A DNA stretch of 64,000 bases, taken from contig JAHDFD010000020.1 of the NCBI GenBank assembly GCA_020628375.1, positions 1 to 64,000 of the forward strand, in the 5' to 3' direction. Positions 44,501-51,858 of this stretch are shown here, piece after piece. Origin of the DNA: Chitinophagales bacterium. GTDB taxonomy: Bacteria > Bacteroidota > Bacteroidia > Chitinophagales > UBA2359. Position numbers and translations under genes: made by a program. Position 1 is the first letter of the stretch. Each line of letters opens with the position of its first letter. Below the pieces are notes generated by a model that was given only the letters and a program-made list of their open reading frames with translations, made no database searches and was not told the origin of the DNA.

Positions 44501-46885
44501 ATCAACAGTGGCAATTGAAAATGCCATAGCAGCATCTATCATACCCAGTATAGAAGCATCTGCCTTTATTTCTGCTTCTGTAGGCTTTAAGAATTTCACA
44601 CTAGCCTTAGCTATTTGCTCTTCAAGTATTTCTAATTTAGAACTAAATTCTAAAGATTGACCGTGTTCGTATGTAATAGATGCGTCTGTAAACTGATAGG
44701 CTACTTTTCCTAATACCGGAGGTGGAACTGCTGCTGTAATATCTAAACCTCCTTTAATTTTAAGTCCTTTATCTTCATCATATTTATCGTCGAATACTGC
44801 TCCTAAATTATCTAACTCAACAATATATTTTGTAATTTTCATACCTGTTCCAGGAATTGTTAAGCCCGGAATAAAGACGTCATTCGGGTTAGGGTCATTT
44901 ACTTCAACAGATCCACCTATTTTATTTGGCAAACCATTTTCAATTTCAAAATCTATTTCAAAGCCAAGGGGTGGCAGTTTCATTTTCATTTCAGCACCAC
45001 CAGCAATTTTTGAATTGCTTGGATCGTAGCTTAAGTTCAACTCATTAAGCTCAATTTGCTTTAATATTTTAACCTTGGTTGGAATGCTTAAACCGCCTCC
45101 AAATGACAAACCATTGGTAAGGTGATATACGAATTTCACATCTGTTTTTATGGTTTTAAAATCATTATTATTGAACGAATCCCATAAGTCTTGTTGCATA
45201 AATTCGGGGAACTCTAACTCACCTTCATACTCAACATTATCATCATTTACTTTAAGTTTTTGAAAATCAAATCCTAAGCCTGCAATTTGAAACAAAGAAT
45301 TTAAAACAGTTAGTGCATCTGATTTTGTAAGCTCAGAACTACCTATATTACCATTCAATATTGCTGGTCCTTCAATAATATTATATGTTAAATTACTTGC
45401 TCCTATATTTTTAATTTGCATGGTAGTTCCTGAAGGAATTGTAATCAAATCAATTCCTGGATTAACAGTTATAGGACCTGTAAAATAAATGATAAATTCT
45501 CCACCATCTTTTTTAATTCTTGGATTTCCAGTCAATAAATAATCACTTCCTGAAACTAAATTTGTATTATCTGCTGTAACACACAGACTTCCTACATTCA
45601 AACATGTTCCATCAGGTGGTGTAGTTTCACCGTCAGTAGCCTGAATGTTTTCAGTTAAATCACTATTTACAGCATTGTTTGTAAAATCTAAAGCTGGTTC
45701 ATTAAAAGTAAACCCTTCTAAAGTAGCCTCAGCTGTCCCACTCCAACCGAATGGAACAGCAAATGAATAACTACCATCAGGAAGACTAATTACCGTCCCT
45801 AAGCCATTAAATTCAATCAACACTCCTTCAATTGGGTTTCCTGCAACATCTGTAACTGTTCCTGAAATTGTATTTCCATTAATAATTTCAAAGTCACGAC
45901 TTGCAGCAATACTCCAGTTTCCATTTTCGTCTTGTGCTCTTACGTATAAGGTATGATCTCCTAATGCAACACCATTAAGTGGCACTAAGAATGTTTCACT
46001 AATATCGGTAGCTGGATTAAAAAATGGTATATAAGTTCCCTGATCGAGACCTGGGTCAGTATCAATAAAATATTCTACTTTAGTAATATCAGGTAATTCT
46101 CCACTGCTAGTAACTCCTGGCATTTTAATAAAAGTACGGCTTTGTAGTAAACTCCAATTATTATTACTGTCTTTTGCACGAACATAAAGTGTATGTACGC
46201 CATTATTTATATTGTTTAATTGTGCAGTAAAGTCAGCAACAACATCATCTGGCCCTGTAATATTGCTATATGGAATCGACTCGCCATTTCCAAAACCAGG
46301 ATCATCATCAATAAAGTATTCTACTACACTGATATTCGGTATTGACTGTCCATTTCCGTTAGTAATGCCTTTGATAAAAGTACGACTCTGTAACAAACTC
46401 CAATTATTATTACTATCTTTTGCACGAACATAAAGCGTATGAACACCATTATTGATAGTACTCAGATCCGCTGTAAAATTCACTTCAATATCACTATCTG
46501 GTGAAATTGAAATAGCCATTGCACTTCCAAAACCAGGATCTTCATCAATAAAATATTCGGCTTCCACAATGTTGGGTAAATTACCTGAGTTACTATTAGC
46601 TACACCTTTGATGAAAGTACGACTTTGTAATAAACTCCAATTGTTATTACTATCCTTTGCACGAACATACAAGGTATGAACGCCATTGCTGACACCTGCT
46701 AGCGGAACAGTAAAATTAGCTTCTACATCTGAACCACCTGATGCCGATACGCTTGTTCCTGCTCCAAAACCTGGATCGGTATCGATAAAATATTCTATTT
46801 CAGATATGTTTTGTGCCGAAACGGTGGCACTTATGAGTAGCATTGCTACAAAGATTGAAAATATGTTTAAAATTTTATTTTTCAT
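41582..46885 (-). CDS. Giant secreted repeat protein with twin GWNLIS module and T9SS CTD
   Basis: 1767 residues. Signal peptide about 1-24 (ends VSAQ). Four tandem units of about 75-85 residues (to about 325) read EYFIDTDPGFG ... GVHTLYVRAKDSNNNWSLLQSRTF. A carboxypeptidase-regulatory-like domain follows (about 330-395: GTVTDVAGNPIEGVLIEF), then a long beta-rich region with TolA/OmpA-unrelated sheets (about 400-900), fibronectin-type and cadherin-like parts (about 1050-1330: QSYSYSLQATDEDGDNLSF-like), the twin module (42165-42665 in DNA), a YGDDP-like domain (here AVYGDDPLTEAVQEN) and the T9SS CTD ending AGKFEVIR. No enzyme motif is seen. By domain content it is an adhesin or matrix protein. 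A conserved leader lies directly upstream. Confidence 0.82.
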   Translation of the reverse strand: MKNKILNIFSIFVAMLLISATVSAQNISEIEYFIDTDPGFGAGTSVSASGGSDVEANFTVPLAGVSNGVHTLYVRAKDSNNNWSLLQSRTFIKGVANSNSGNLPNIVEAEYFIDEDPGFGSAMAISISPDSDIEVNFTADLSTINNGVHTLYVRAKDSNNNWSLLQSRTFIKGITNGNGQSIPNISVVEYFIDDDPGFGNGESIPYSNITGPDDVVADFTAQLNNINNGVHTLYVRAKDSNNNWSLLQSRTFIKMPGVTSSGELPDITKVEYFIDTDPGLDQGTYIPFFNPATDISETFLVPLNGVALGDHTLYVRAQDENGNWSIAASRDFEIINGNTISGTVTDVAGNPIEGVLIEFNGLGTVISLPDGSYSFAVPFGWSGTAEATLEGFTFNEPALDFTNNAVNSDLTENIQATDGETTPPDGTCLNVGSLCVTADNTNLVSGSDYLLTGNPRIKKDGGEFIIYFTGPITVNPGIDLITIPSGTTMQIKNIGASNLTYNIIEGPAILNGNIGSSELTKSDALTVLNSLFQIAGLGFDFQKLKVNDDNVEYEGELEFPEFMQQDLWDSFNNNDFKTIKTDVKFVYHLTNGLSFGGGLSIPTKVKILKQIELNELNLSYDPSNSKIAGGAEMKMKLPPLGFEIDFEIENGLPNKIGGSVEVNDPNPNDVFIPGLTIPGTGMKITKYIVELDNLGAVFDDKYDEDKGLKIKGGLDITAAVPPPVLGKVAYQFTDASITYEHGQSLEFSSKLEILEEQIAKASVKFLKPTEAEIKADASILGMIDAAMAFSIATVDMNGEFKIALRTPSDDFINENVESRLLRYILKKLPNDKKFAQGGMALGSDFQRKYSNRLAYIAAYASIPNFVWDEIFIYAQLQDNMTMAYKAGTDFGEIPPNTFSLIDGKLIDPLLNDTVFYDVTENTPKFIIDVDNASAMPDFEVVLPNGDVVNLSNQANFSYVDFWEDTDEFYTACIIKNPDAGRYGVVRGNVDSDNEALKAWGINTKPCIDILDVTDNGNGTITIDWFDSDPDSNAKIDFRIDKDREGHNGLALVEDINENSSINSITVDYSDSYTGDYYLYAQITDELGATGYDYYDLPINIVNGSAPNTPMNLSYSLADSILTLNWDKNGNDDAIYYNVYYANEPGTISFNSDKFSYDQESGLRVVDLVPGRYYEFAVSAYDSLYRESGFSNIESLTYISSLINNEPYFEIQNIPTTTYMNQTYSYSLQATDEDGDNLSFSFIESPNGMSVSSGGQISWIPTIDDLGLNKVNVLTDDNNGGQDSIAFYIQVIEAPTTAMLNFSKNYFLTADNAAMLTINDLDAPGNANEVDNLSVRVYSNSDNTGITFNAVETSIDSKVYNICFGLNNIASSSNSLLVAVGDTIFAEYQDVAPNQLVTTIAHYGEGPQCTQTINLNGGWNLISFNVSPSDPTIASVFSSLESNNLLYVTGFDNGAKVFDPNLPSFLNTLVEVEDGFGYWVKLQNADVLEVEGTCLVENYRKPYDAGWNLVAYPPNNPQSVSNYYEELLDLNDLLFVTGFNNGTITFDPALPSFLNTLTNMENGFGYWIKIDDNSTGKMIQNPTNIFNFINGTSNLPAGERVNVISENGEIIAVLEVIQEGYLMTTAVYGDDPLTEAVQENIKVGEKLLFSWNNQLLDVNANFTGDLSIQQINLVFEDIVDSTNELAIIVYPVPAKDIINFEFNTTKEGKFLLQIFDAKGQLVQSIKKATLSTGTQVIDYNVQNLANGVYTYKIIAGEQEQAGKFEVIR
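46040..46830 (-). repeat. Tandem coding repeats of about 240 bp
   Basis: TTTGCACGAACATA recurs at about 46173, 46419 and 46656 (steps 246 and 237 bp), with a diverged fourth unit before them. They encode the FIDTDPGFG...TLYVRAKDSNNNWSLLQSRTF units of the 41582 gene. Confidence 0.8.
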
Positions 46886-46891
46886 TTTAAG

Positions 46892-47122
46892 TTAGATTTT
46901 GAGATATTTAGAATTGAGATTGTGAGAAAATTTTGTGTCATACTGAGCGGAATTTTATGTAGCCGTAGCGAAATAAAATTACAGTCGAAGTATGCTGTTT
47001 ATTGTTTGAGTCCGCTCATTTATCCTTCGATGCACTTCGTTTTTTCGTTTCACTTAAAAAACTTCGTTTACTCAGGATGACATTCGCTGTCGTGATCTCA
47101 AAGTCTCATTTTCTCACAGTCT
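46892..47122 (-). repeat. Composite intergenic repeat with shared leader, copy 1
   Basis: A 40-base leader (TTAGATTTTGAGATATTTAG and onward, 46892-46931) lies just before the ATG of the 41582 gene. Its outer part AGATTGTGAGAAAAT (46917-46931) pairs with ATTTTCTCACAGTCT (47108-47122). Between them are GTCATACTGAGC-type and CTCAGGATGACATTC palindromic pieces. Related copies lie at 48191, 49430 and 50581. Confidence 0.7.
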
Positions 47123-47151
47123 ATAAGTCTTGGTTAGTGAGCGTAGTCGAA

Positions 47152-48180
47152 CTACTGATTCGATTTTGCTTTTACTTGTACATTTAAACCACCGCCACCT
47201 GTTGCGGTGCTTGGGGTTGATAATTGATAAATATTAGGAATGCCTGGTAAGCCTGATAAAACATAAGGATTATCGCCACCAAAAATGCCACAATCTGTAC
47301 CGCCTACACCTGCTCCTTTAGCTGGGGAGTTTTCTGAAAGTTGCCATTGCCCATCGGTACTATTACCTGTTGTGCCTACAAAAAGAGAATTGTAATCGAT
47401 ATTTACTTGGTTGTTGGCTACGCCGTCGTAAGCTACTGATGGGGAGTAACTTCCCACCCAAAGATTATGGCTAAATGAAGATTCGTCATCATAAAAAGAA
47501 TAGCCATTAGACAAAAGAAAAATATTATTCAAACAAGATGCGGTGTCCCAAAAACTAATATTTCTCCCATAGAAAATACAATTTTGGATTGAACCAGAAA
47601 CTTTATTTTGACTATAAGTATAAATTGCTCTAAAACTATAATTGTTTTCATGTCCAACAACTGAATTTTTTAGATTTAGTGTAATATTATTGGTGCTGTA
47701 GTTCTCAAAAATTTTAGAAATGTAACACTGTTCCACATTGATATAGTTACTTTCTTCTCTAAGGCGTACATCTTCTGACATATAGCACCTTGAAACAAAA
47801 ACACTAACCGCATCAATATCTAAGTTTTTCATTTGTAAGCCTGTAATAAAACTTGAACCACCACTTGGGGCAATGTAAATATCTTGGAAAATGGCAGAGT
47901 TGTTATTGGCTTGAAAACTGGCTTCGCCATTCATTCCCAAAAAGTAGCCTGTGCCTACTACACCTACTTCTTTTGAAATGGTATCGTTGCCGTAATTTCC
48001 ACCGTGTACATATAGCAAATCGCCTGCTTGTACTTGGCTACTTTCGCAAGCATCGTGTAAGCTGGTAAAATCGGCAGAAAAAGCAGGGTTAGGGCTTATT
48101 GTCCACGAGTTTTGGGCGTAAGTATTTGCTGTCAGTAGTAGGGTGAGTAGCAAAATTATTGTTTGTATTCGTTTTTTCAT
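47152..48180 (-). CDS. Exported parallel beta-helix-like protein (tandem paralogue)
   Basis: The frame is open to 48297, but the signal peptide MKKRIQTIILLLTLLLTANTYAQ starts at the ATG ending at 48180; the extra codons come from the intergenic repeat, so 342 residues is preferred. After the signal: SWTISPNPAFSADFTSLHDACES...VQAGDLLYVHGGNYGNDTISKEVGVVGTGYFL, then short beta-helix rungs (about 90-250), then a common ending (GNSTDGQWQLSENSPAKGAG, GTDCGIFGGDNPYVLSGLP, IPNIYQLSTP, VQVKAKSNQ). First of four adjacent paralogues. No T9SS sorting domain is recognised. Function unknown; a carbohydrate-binding or surface helix protein is possible. Confidence 0.75.
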   Translation of the reverse strand: MKKRIQTIILLLTLLLTANTYAQNSWTISPNPAFSADFTSLHDACESSQVQAGDLLYVHGGNYGNDTISKEVGVVGTGYFLGMNGEASFQANNNSAIFQDIYIAPSGGSSFITGLQMKNLDIDAVSVFVSRCYMSEDVRLREESNYINVEQCYISKIFENYSTNNITLNLKNSVVGHENNYSFRAIYTYSQNKVSGSIQNCIFYGRNISFWDTASCLNNIFLLSNGYSFYDDESSFSHNLWVGSYSPSVAYDGVANNQVNIDYNSLFVGTTGNSTDGQWQLSENSPAKGAGVGGTDCGIFGGDNPYVLSGLPGIPNIYQLSTPSTATGGGGLNVQVKAKSNQ

Positions 48181-48190
48181 TTTTTTTATT

Positions 48191-48404
48191 TTAGATATTG
48201 AGATATTTAGAATTGAGATTGTGAGAAAATTTTGTGTCATACTGAGCTGAATTTTATGTAGCCGTAGCGAAATAAAATTGCAGTCGAAGTATGACATTTA
48301 TTGACCGCTCATTCATCCTTCGATGCTCTACGTTTACTCAGGTGGTTCGCCACTGCGATGACATTCACTGGCTTTTGTCTCAAAGTCTAATTTTCTCACA
48401 GTCT
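48191..48404 (-). repeat. Composite intergenic repeat with shared leader, copy 2
   Basis: The leader (48191-48230) precedes the 47152 gene and has the same AGATTGTGAGAAAAT arm (48216-48230) facing ATTTTCTCACAGTCT (48390-48404). The interior is nearly the same as in copy 1 (GTCATACTGAGC, TTTTATGTAGCCGTAGCG, CAGTCGAAGTATG). Confidence 0.75.
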
Positions 48405-48417
48405 ATAAGTCTGTAAA

Positions 48418-49419
48418 CTACTGATTCGATCTTGCTTTTAGGTGTACATCTAAGCCATTGCTTGTGGCAGAGGTGGGCGTAAAAAACTCATAAATTTGTG
48501 GTATTGCAGGAACGCCATTTAATACATACGGCTCGGAACCACCAAACATTCCGCAATCTACTCCGTTGATGCCTGCACCCAATGCTTCTGAACTTTCAGA
48601 TAATTGCCATTGACCATCGGTGCTATTACCTGTTGAGCCTACAAATAAAGAACTCCAATCTGAAACTACTTGGTTACCGCTTACGCCATTAAGAGAAGGT
48701 CCACTGCTAACTATTATATTGTGTGAGAAAGTATTATTAAAACCACTACCTTCAGAAAAAGCAACATTGTTAATAATATTATTTCTAAAAGCCGAGTTAA
48801 CAGGAGCTGTAGATGATGAAGTTGTAGCTCCATTATAATTTATCACATTATATTCTACAACACAATCCATATTTATGGAATTATTTGACTTCCCAAAGTT
48901 CAAAATATAATTACTACTTATTAATAAATTATTCGAATCTTGTGTAATACAGCATATATTAGAAATATAATTCTGAGTCATTACAATATTATTTCCAGAA
49001 ATATATAAGTAGCCCATTGAATTTCTTTGAACAATTACCTCATCGGTTTCTACATCAATTCGGTTACTTTTAGTACCACTTAAATAAGCTCCTTGTCCAC
49101 CATCAAGAATATTAATTTGTCCAAATGTTGCAGGCATATAAGAATACACCTGCACATTTTCAGAAGCACCAAAGTAATTGCCTGGTCCAATAACTACTAC
49201 TGGTTTATTAATGGTATCGTTTCCGTAAGAAGTACCCGAGCCTTGTACCAGTAATATATCGCCTGCTTGTACTTGGCTACTTTCACAGGCATCTATTAGT
49301 CGGCTAAAATCGGCTTCAAAAGTGGGGTTGTTGCTTATTACCCAAGTGTTTTGGGCGTGGGTGTTTACTGTTAATAATAGGGTGAGTAGTAAAATGGTTG
49401 TTGTGATTAAGGTTTTCAT
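48418..49419 (-). CDS. Exported parallel beta-helix-like protein (tandem paralogue)
   Basis: The frame runs up to 49503, but the signal peptide MKTLITTTILLLTLLLTVNTHAQ begins at the ATG ending at 49419, giving 333 residues. The layout matches its neighbour: TWVISNNPTFEADFSRLIDACES, AGDILLVQGSGTSYGNDTI, beta-helix rungs (NNIVMTQNYISNI, NLLISSNYILNF), then the shared end (GNSTDGQWQLSESSEALGAG, DCGMFGGSEPYVLNGVPAIP, VHLKARSNQ). No enzymatic motif and no T9SS CTD. It shares the 5' leader repeat with the flanking genes. Tandem duplication with divergence is the simplest origin. Confidence 0.75.
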   Translation of the reverse strand: MKTLITTTILLLTLLLTVNTHAQNTWVISNNPTFEADFSRLIDACESSQVQAGDILLVQGSGTSYGNDTINKPVVVIGPGNYFGASENVQVYSYMPATFGQINILDGGQGAYLSGTKSNRIDVETDEVIVQRNSMGYLYISGNNIVMTQNYISNICCITQDSNNLLISSNYILNFGKSNNSINMDCVVEYNVINYNGATTSSSTAPVNSAFRNNIINNVAFSEGSGFNNTFSHNIIVSSGPSLNGVSGNQVVSDWSSLFVGSTGNSTDGQWQLSESSEALGAGINGVDCGMFGGSEPYVLNGVPAIPQIYEFFTPTSATSNGLDVHLKARSNQ

Positions 49420-49429
49420 TTGTTTTATT

Positions 49430-49556
49430 TTAGATTTTGAGATATTTAGAATTGAGATTGTGAGAAAATCGTCATTGTGGGCTTGACCCACAATCCCCTT
49501 CATAGAGTTGTCTTTCTTGTGTGGGGATCCTGAATCAAGTTCAGGATGACGGATTG
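49430..49556 (-). repeat. Shared leader plus GTCAT palindrome element, copy 3
   Basis: The leader arm (49430-49469) is followed by GTCATTGTGGGCTTGACCCA (49471-49490) and by CTGAATCAAGTTCAGGATGAC (about 49530-49550), each with internal dyads of the dispersed 'gtcat...atgac' palindrome type. It occupies most of the gap upstream of the 48418 gene. Confidence 0.6.
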
Positions 49557-49566
49557 AGTTGAAAAT

Positions 49567-50574
49567 TTACTGATTCGCTTTTGCTCTAACATTTACATTA
49601 ATACTTGTACCATCTTCTATCATTGCGGGGGCATAAATGGCTTCTATGCTGGGGCGTGCTGGAATACCCGATGGCACATAAGGCGTACTACCACCAAACA
49701 TACCGCAGTCTTCGCCGTTTTCGCCTGCTCCTTTGGCTGGGTTGCTGGGGTCGTCTATTAGTTGGAATTTAGTATCGTTATTATATCCATCTGGGTTGCT
49801 TGGATAACCGACAAATACGGTACTTAAATCTACATTGCCTATGTTGCCTGCTACATTGGGAATATCGCCTGCTGAAATGTTGTTGTTGTAGGCATTTGTT
49901 CCTACACCTGCATCGGTTAAGTTAGCTGTTCCATATTGAATATTATTACTGTAAGTTGTGTTTTCTCCAGGTGTTATACTCCAAAGAGTATTATTTTTCA
50001 CATAGATATTATAAGCGTCTTGTCCTGCAAATACATAACCTATGTGGTTATTTTTCACGACTACCACATCTACTTTTTGGTTTATGTCAATTCTATCTTT
50101 AATATAATTTTGATTTATTATAAAATTACTTATTGGTGGAACTGTATCATCATTTGGTCCGTTAATATTAACTCTATAAAAATGATTTCTGACCAATGTA
50201 ATATCACTTGTATTTATCTGCCAAATACTATTAAAAACCTCATTTAATCCTTCAATTACACTACCTTCCGAACCCACTTCAAAAGTTAAACTACTTACAT
50301 TAGAAGTCCAAGTGCTCCCTGAAATTTCTGGGTTAGGTTCTAAAAAGTAGCCACGCCCTATTATGTGTAGTTGTTTGTTAATGGTGGCATTTCCGTAACT
50401 ATCTGGCGAGGGTTGTATTAGTAGTACATCACCATTGCTGGCACCATCTACGGCATCTTGTAGGGTGGTAAAATCGGCTTCAGTATTGGGTATGTTGTTT
50501 ACCACATAGGTTGTGGCATTGGCGGTTGCTATACTTACTATTAGTAGGCAAAGGGTAAAAATTAGGTTTTTCAT
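49567..50574 (-). CDS. Exported parallel beta-helix-like protein (tandem paralogue)
   Basis: 335 residues with a signal peptide (about 1-20, ends ANA). TYVVNNIPNTEADFTTLQDAVDGASNGDVLLIQPSPDSYGNATINKQLHIIGRGYFL leads into beta-helix rungs (about 80-240, e.g. NFIINQNYIKDRI, VVVVKNNHIGYV). The end has AKGAGENGEDCGMFGGSTPYVPSGIPARP, SIEAIYAPA and VNVRAKANQ, as in the neighbours. No sorting domain is recognised. The most diverged of the four in its middle part. Confidence 0.75.
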   Translation of the reverse strand: MKNLIFTLCLLIVSIATANATTYVVNNIPNTEADFTTLQDAVDGASNGDVLLIQPSPDSYGNATINKQLHIIGRGYFLEPNPEISGSTWTSNVSSLTFEVGSEGSVIEGLNEVFNSIWQINTSDITLVRNHFYRVNINGPNDDTVPPISNFIINQNYIKDRIDINQKVDVVVVKNNHIGYVFAGQDAYNIYVKNNTLWSITPGENTTYSNNIQYGTANLTDAGVGTNAYNNNISAGDIPNVAGNIGNVDLSTVFVGYPSNPDGYNNDTKFQLIDDPSNPAKGAGENGEDCGMFGGSTPYVPSGIPARPSIEAIYAPAMIEDGTSINVNVRAKANQ

Positions 50575-50580
50575 ATTAAA

Positions 50581-50665
50581 TTAGATTTTGAGATATTTAG
50601 AAACGAGACTATGAGAAGTGAGAACGTGAGAGGCTTTGTCTCAAAGTCTCATTTTCTCACAGTCT
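50581..50665 (-). repeat. Shared leader, copy 4 (diverged)
   Basis: TTAGATTTTGAGATATTTAG (50581-50600) is followed by a diverged arm, and ATTTTCTCACAGTCT recurs at 50651-50665. It fills the gap upstream of the 49567 gene and completes a set of four leaders in front of consecutive genes. Confidence 0.65.
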
Positions 50666-50676
50666 ATTAGTCTTGT

Positions 50677-51660
50677 TTAATTATTCGTTCTGGCTTTTAC
50701 ATTTACATTAATACTGTTTTGCCCCGCTGTTTGTGGTACGGTTAGTTCGTAAATAAGCGGTATGGCTGGTAAACCCGATAATACATAAGGGTTATCGCCA
50801 CCAAAAATACCACAATCGGTGCCGCCCTCCCCTGCTCCACTTGCTGGAGAACCATCAGCTAATTGCCAACGAGCATCATCACTGTATTCGCCTTGTTCTG
50901 GGTAAGCTACAAAGATGGTGGTTACATCTACACCTGTAATATTGTTGTTGCCTGTTAGGAATGGTAGGTCTTCTTCGGATGAGGTAAATATGTTATGGTT
51001 GAAAAAACTGTTTTGTGCGTTTAGACTATTTCCAGGATTTGATAAAAAAATATTGTTTACACACACACTATAATTTAAAATTCCTGCATAAAATGACTGT
51101 ATAATATTATTTTCAAATCTTATATAAGAACCATAGTTATTACCATTATAAAGTTGCTTTATATAGTTATTACTAACTGTACAATTAGTTGATATACTTA
51201 AACTAAATACCAACTGGTCTCCAATTAAATTATCACTAATAATAACATTTTCACTTCCCAAGATCTGTATATCTCCTATTGTCCTACATCTTTCTATAAC
51301 AACATTGCTTACACGAATGAAAATATTCTGAGCTTCTATTCCACTAAAATATGTACCTTCAGCACCATCATTCAAATTAACTTCTCCAATACTATTACCT
51401 AAGTTACTCGATAAACTATTATTGTTTTCATTTAATAAATAACCCGCTCCCAATACAATTAATGGCTTTGTAAAAGTGGCACTTCCATAATCGCCCCCTT
51501 GTTGTACCATAATAATATCGCCAGCATTAAGAGCATCGTGGGCTTCTTGTAGAGTATTGTAATTAAAGGCATCACCTGGTCCAAGGGTTACGGTTTGTTG
51601 GGCATTAGCGGTAAATAGGCATAGCAATAGGGCTATGCAAAAAGTAATAATTTTTGACAT
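50677..51660 (-). CDS. Exported parallel beta-helix-like protein (tandem paralogue)
   Basis: 327 residues with a signal peptide (about 1-20, ends ANAQ). QTVTLGPGDAFNYNTLQEAHDALNAGDIIMVQQGGDYGSATFTKPLIVLGAGYLL is followed by beta-helix rungs (IFIRVSNVVIERC, NVIISDNLIGDQL, CTVSNNYIKQLY). The end has ARWQLADGSPASGAGEGGTDCGIFGGDNPYVLSGLPAIPLIYELTVP and finishes VNVKARTNN. It is the first gene of the minus-strand array, with a 198-base divergent intergenic space to the 51859 gene that must hold its promoter. No T9SS domain. Confidence 0.75.
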   Translation of the reverse strand: MSKIITFCIALLLCLFTANAQQTVTLGPGDAFNYNTLQEAHDALNAGDIIMVQQGGDYGSATFTKPLIVLGAGYLLNENNNSLSSNLGNSIGEVNLNDGAEGTYFSGIEAQNIFIRVSNVVIERCRTIGDIQILGSENVIISDNLIGDQLVFSLSISTNCTVSNNYIKQLYNGNNYGSYIRFENNIIQSFYAGILNYSVCVNNIFLSNPGNSLNAQNSFFNHNIFTSSEEDLPFLTGNNNITGVDVTTIFVAYPEQGEYSDDARWQLADGSPASGAGEGGTDCGIFGGDNPYVLSGLPAIPLIYELTVPQTAGQNSINVNVKARTNN

Positions 51661-51858
51661 GAGTTAGTTTTTTTAAAATTTTTGAGAGAAATTATAGCAC
51701 CAGTAGGTGACAGGGTGGTTGAGTATAATAAGAATCTTAGTAAAACTAAGCAAAAAGCTATTAGAGAGTAATTTGTAAGCATTTTCAGGGTTCAAATATC
51801 TATTACTGTAAAAGTATAAATTTATTTTATTAAATCAATAGAGAAAGCTTTATTAGAT

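Noticed and set aside
48181-48297. N-terminal extension of the beta-helix gene
   Set aside because: The codons come from the intergenic repeat and lie before a good signal peptide beginning at 48180. The same applies to 49420-49503.
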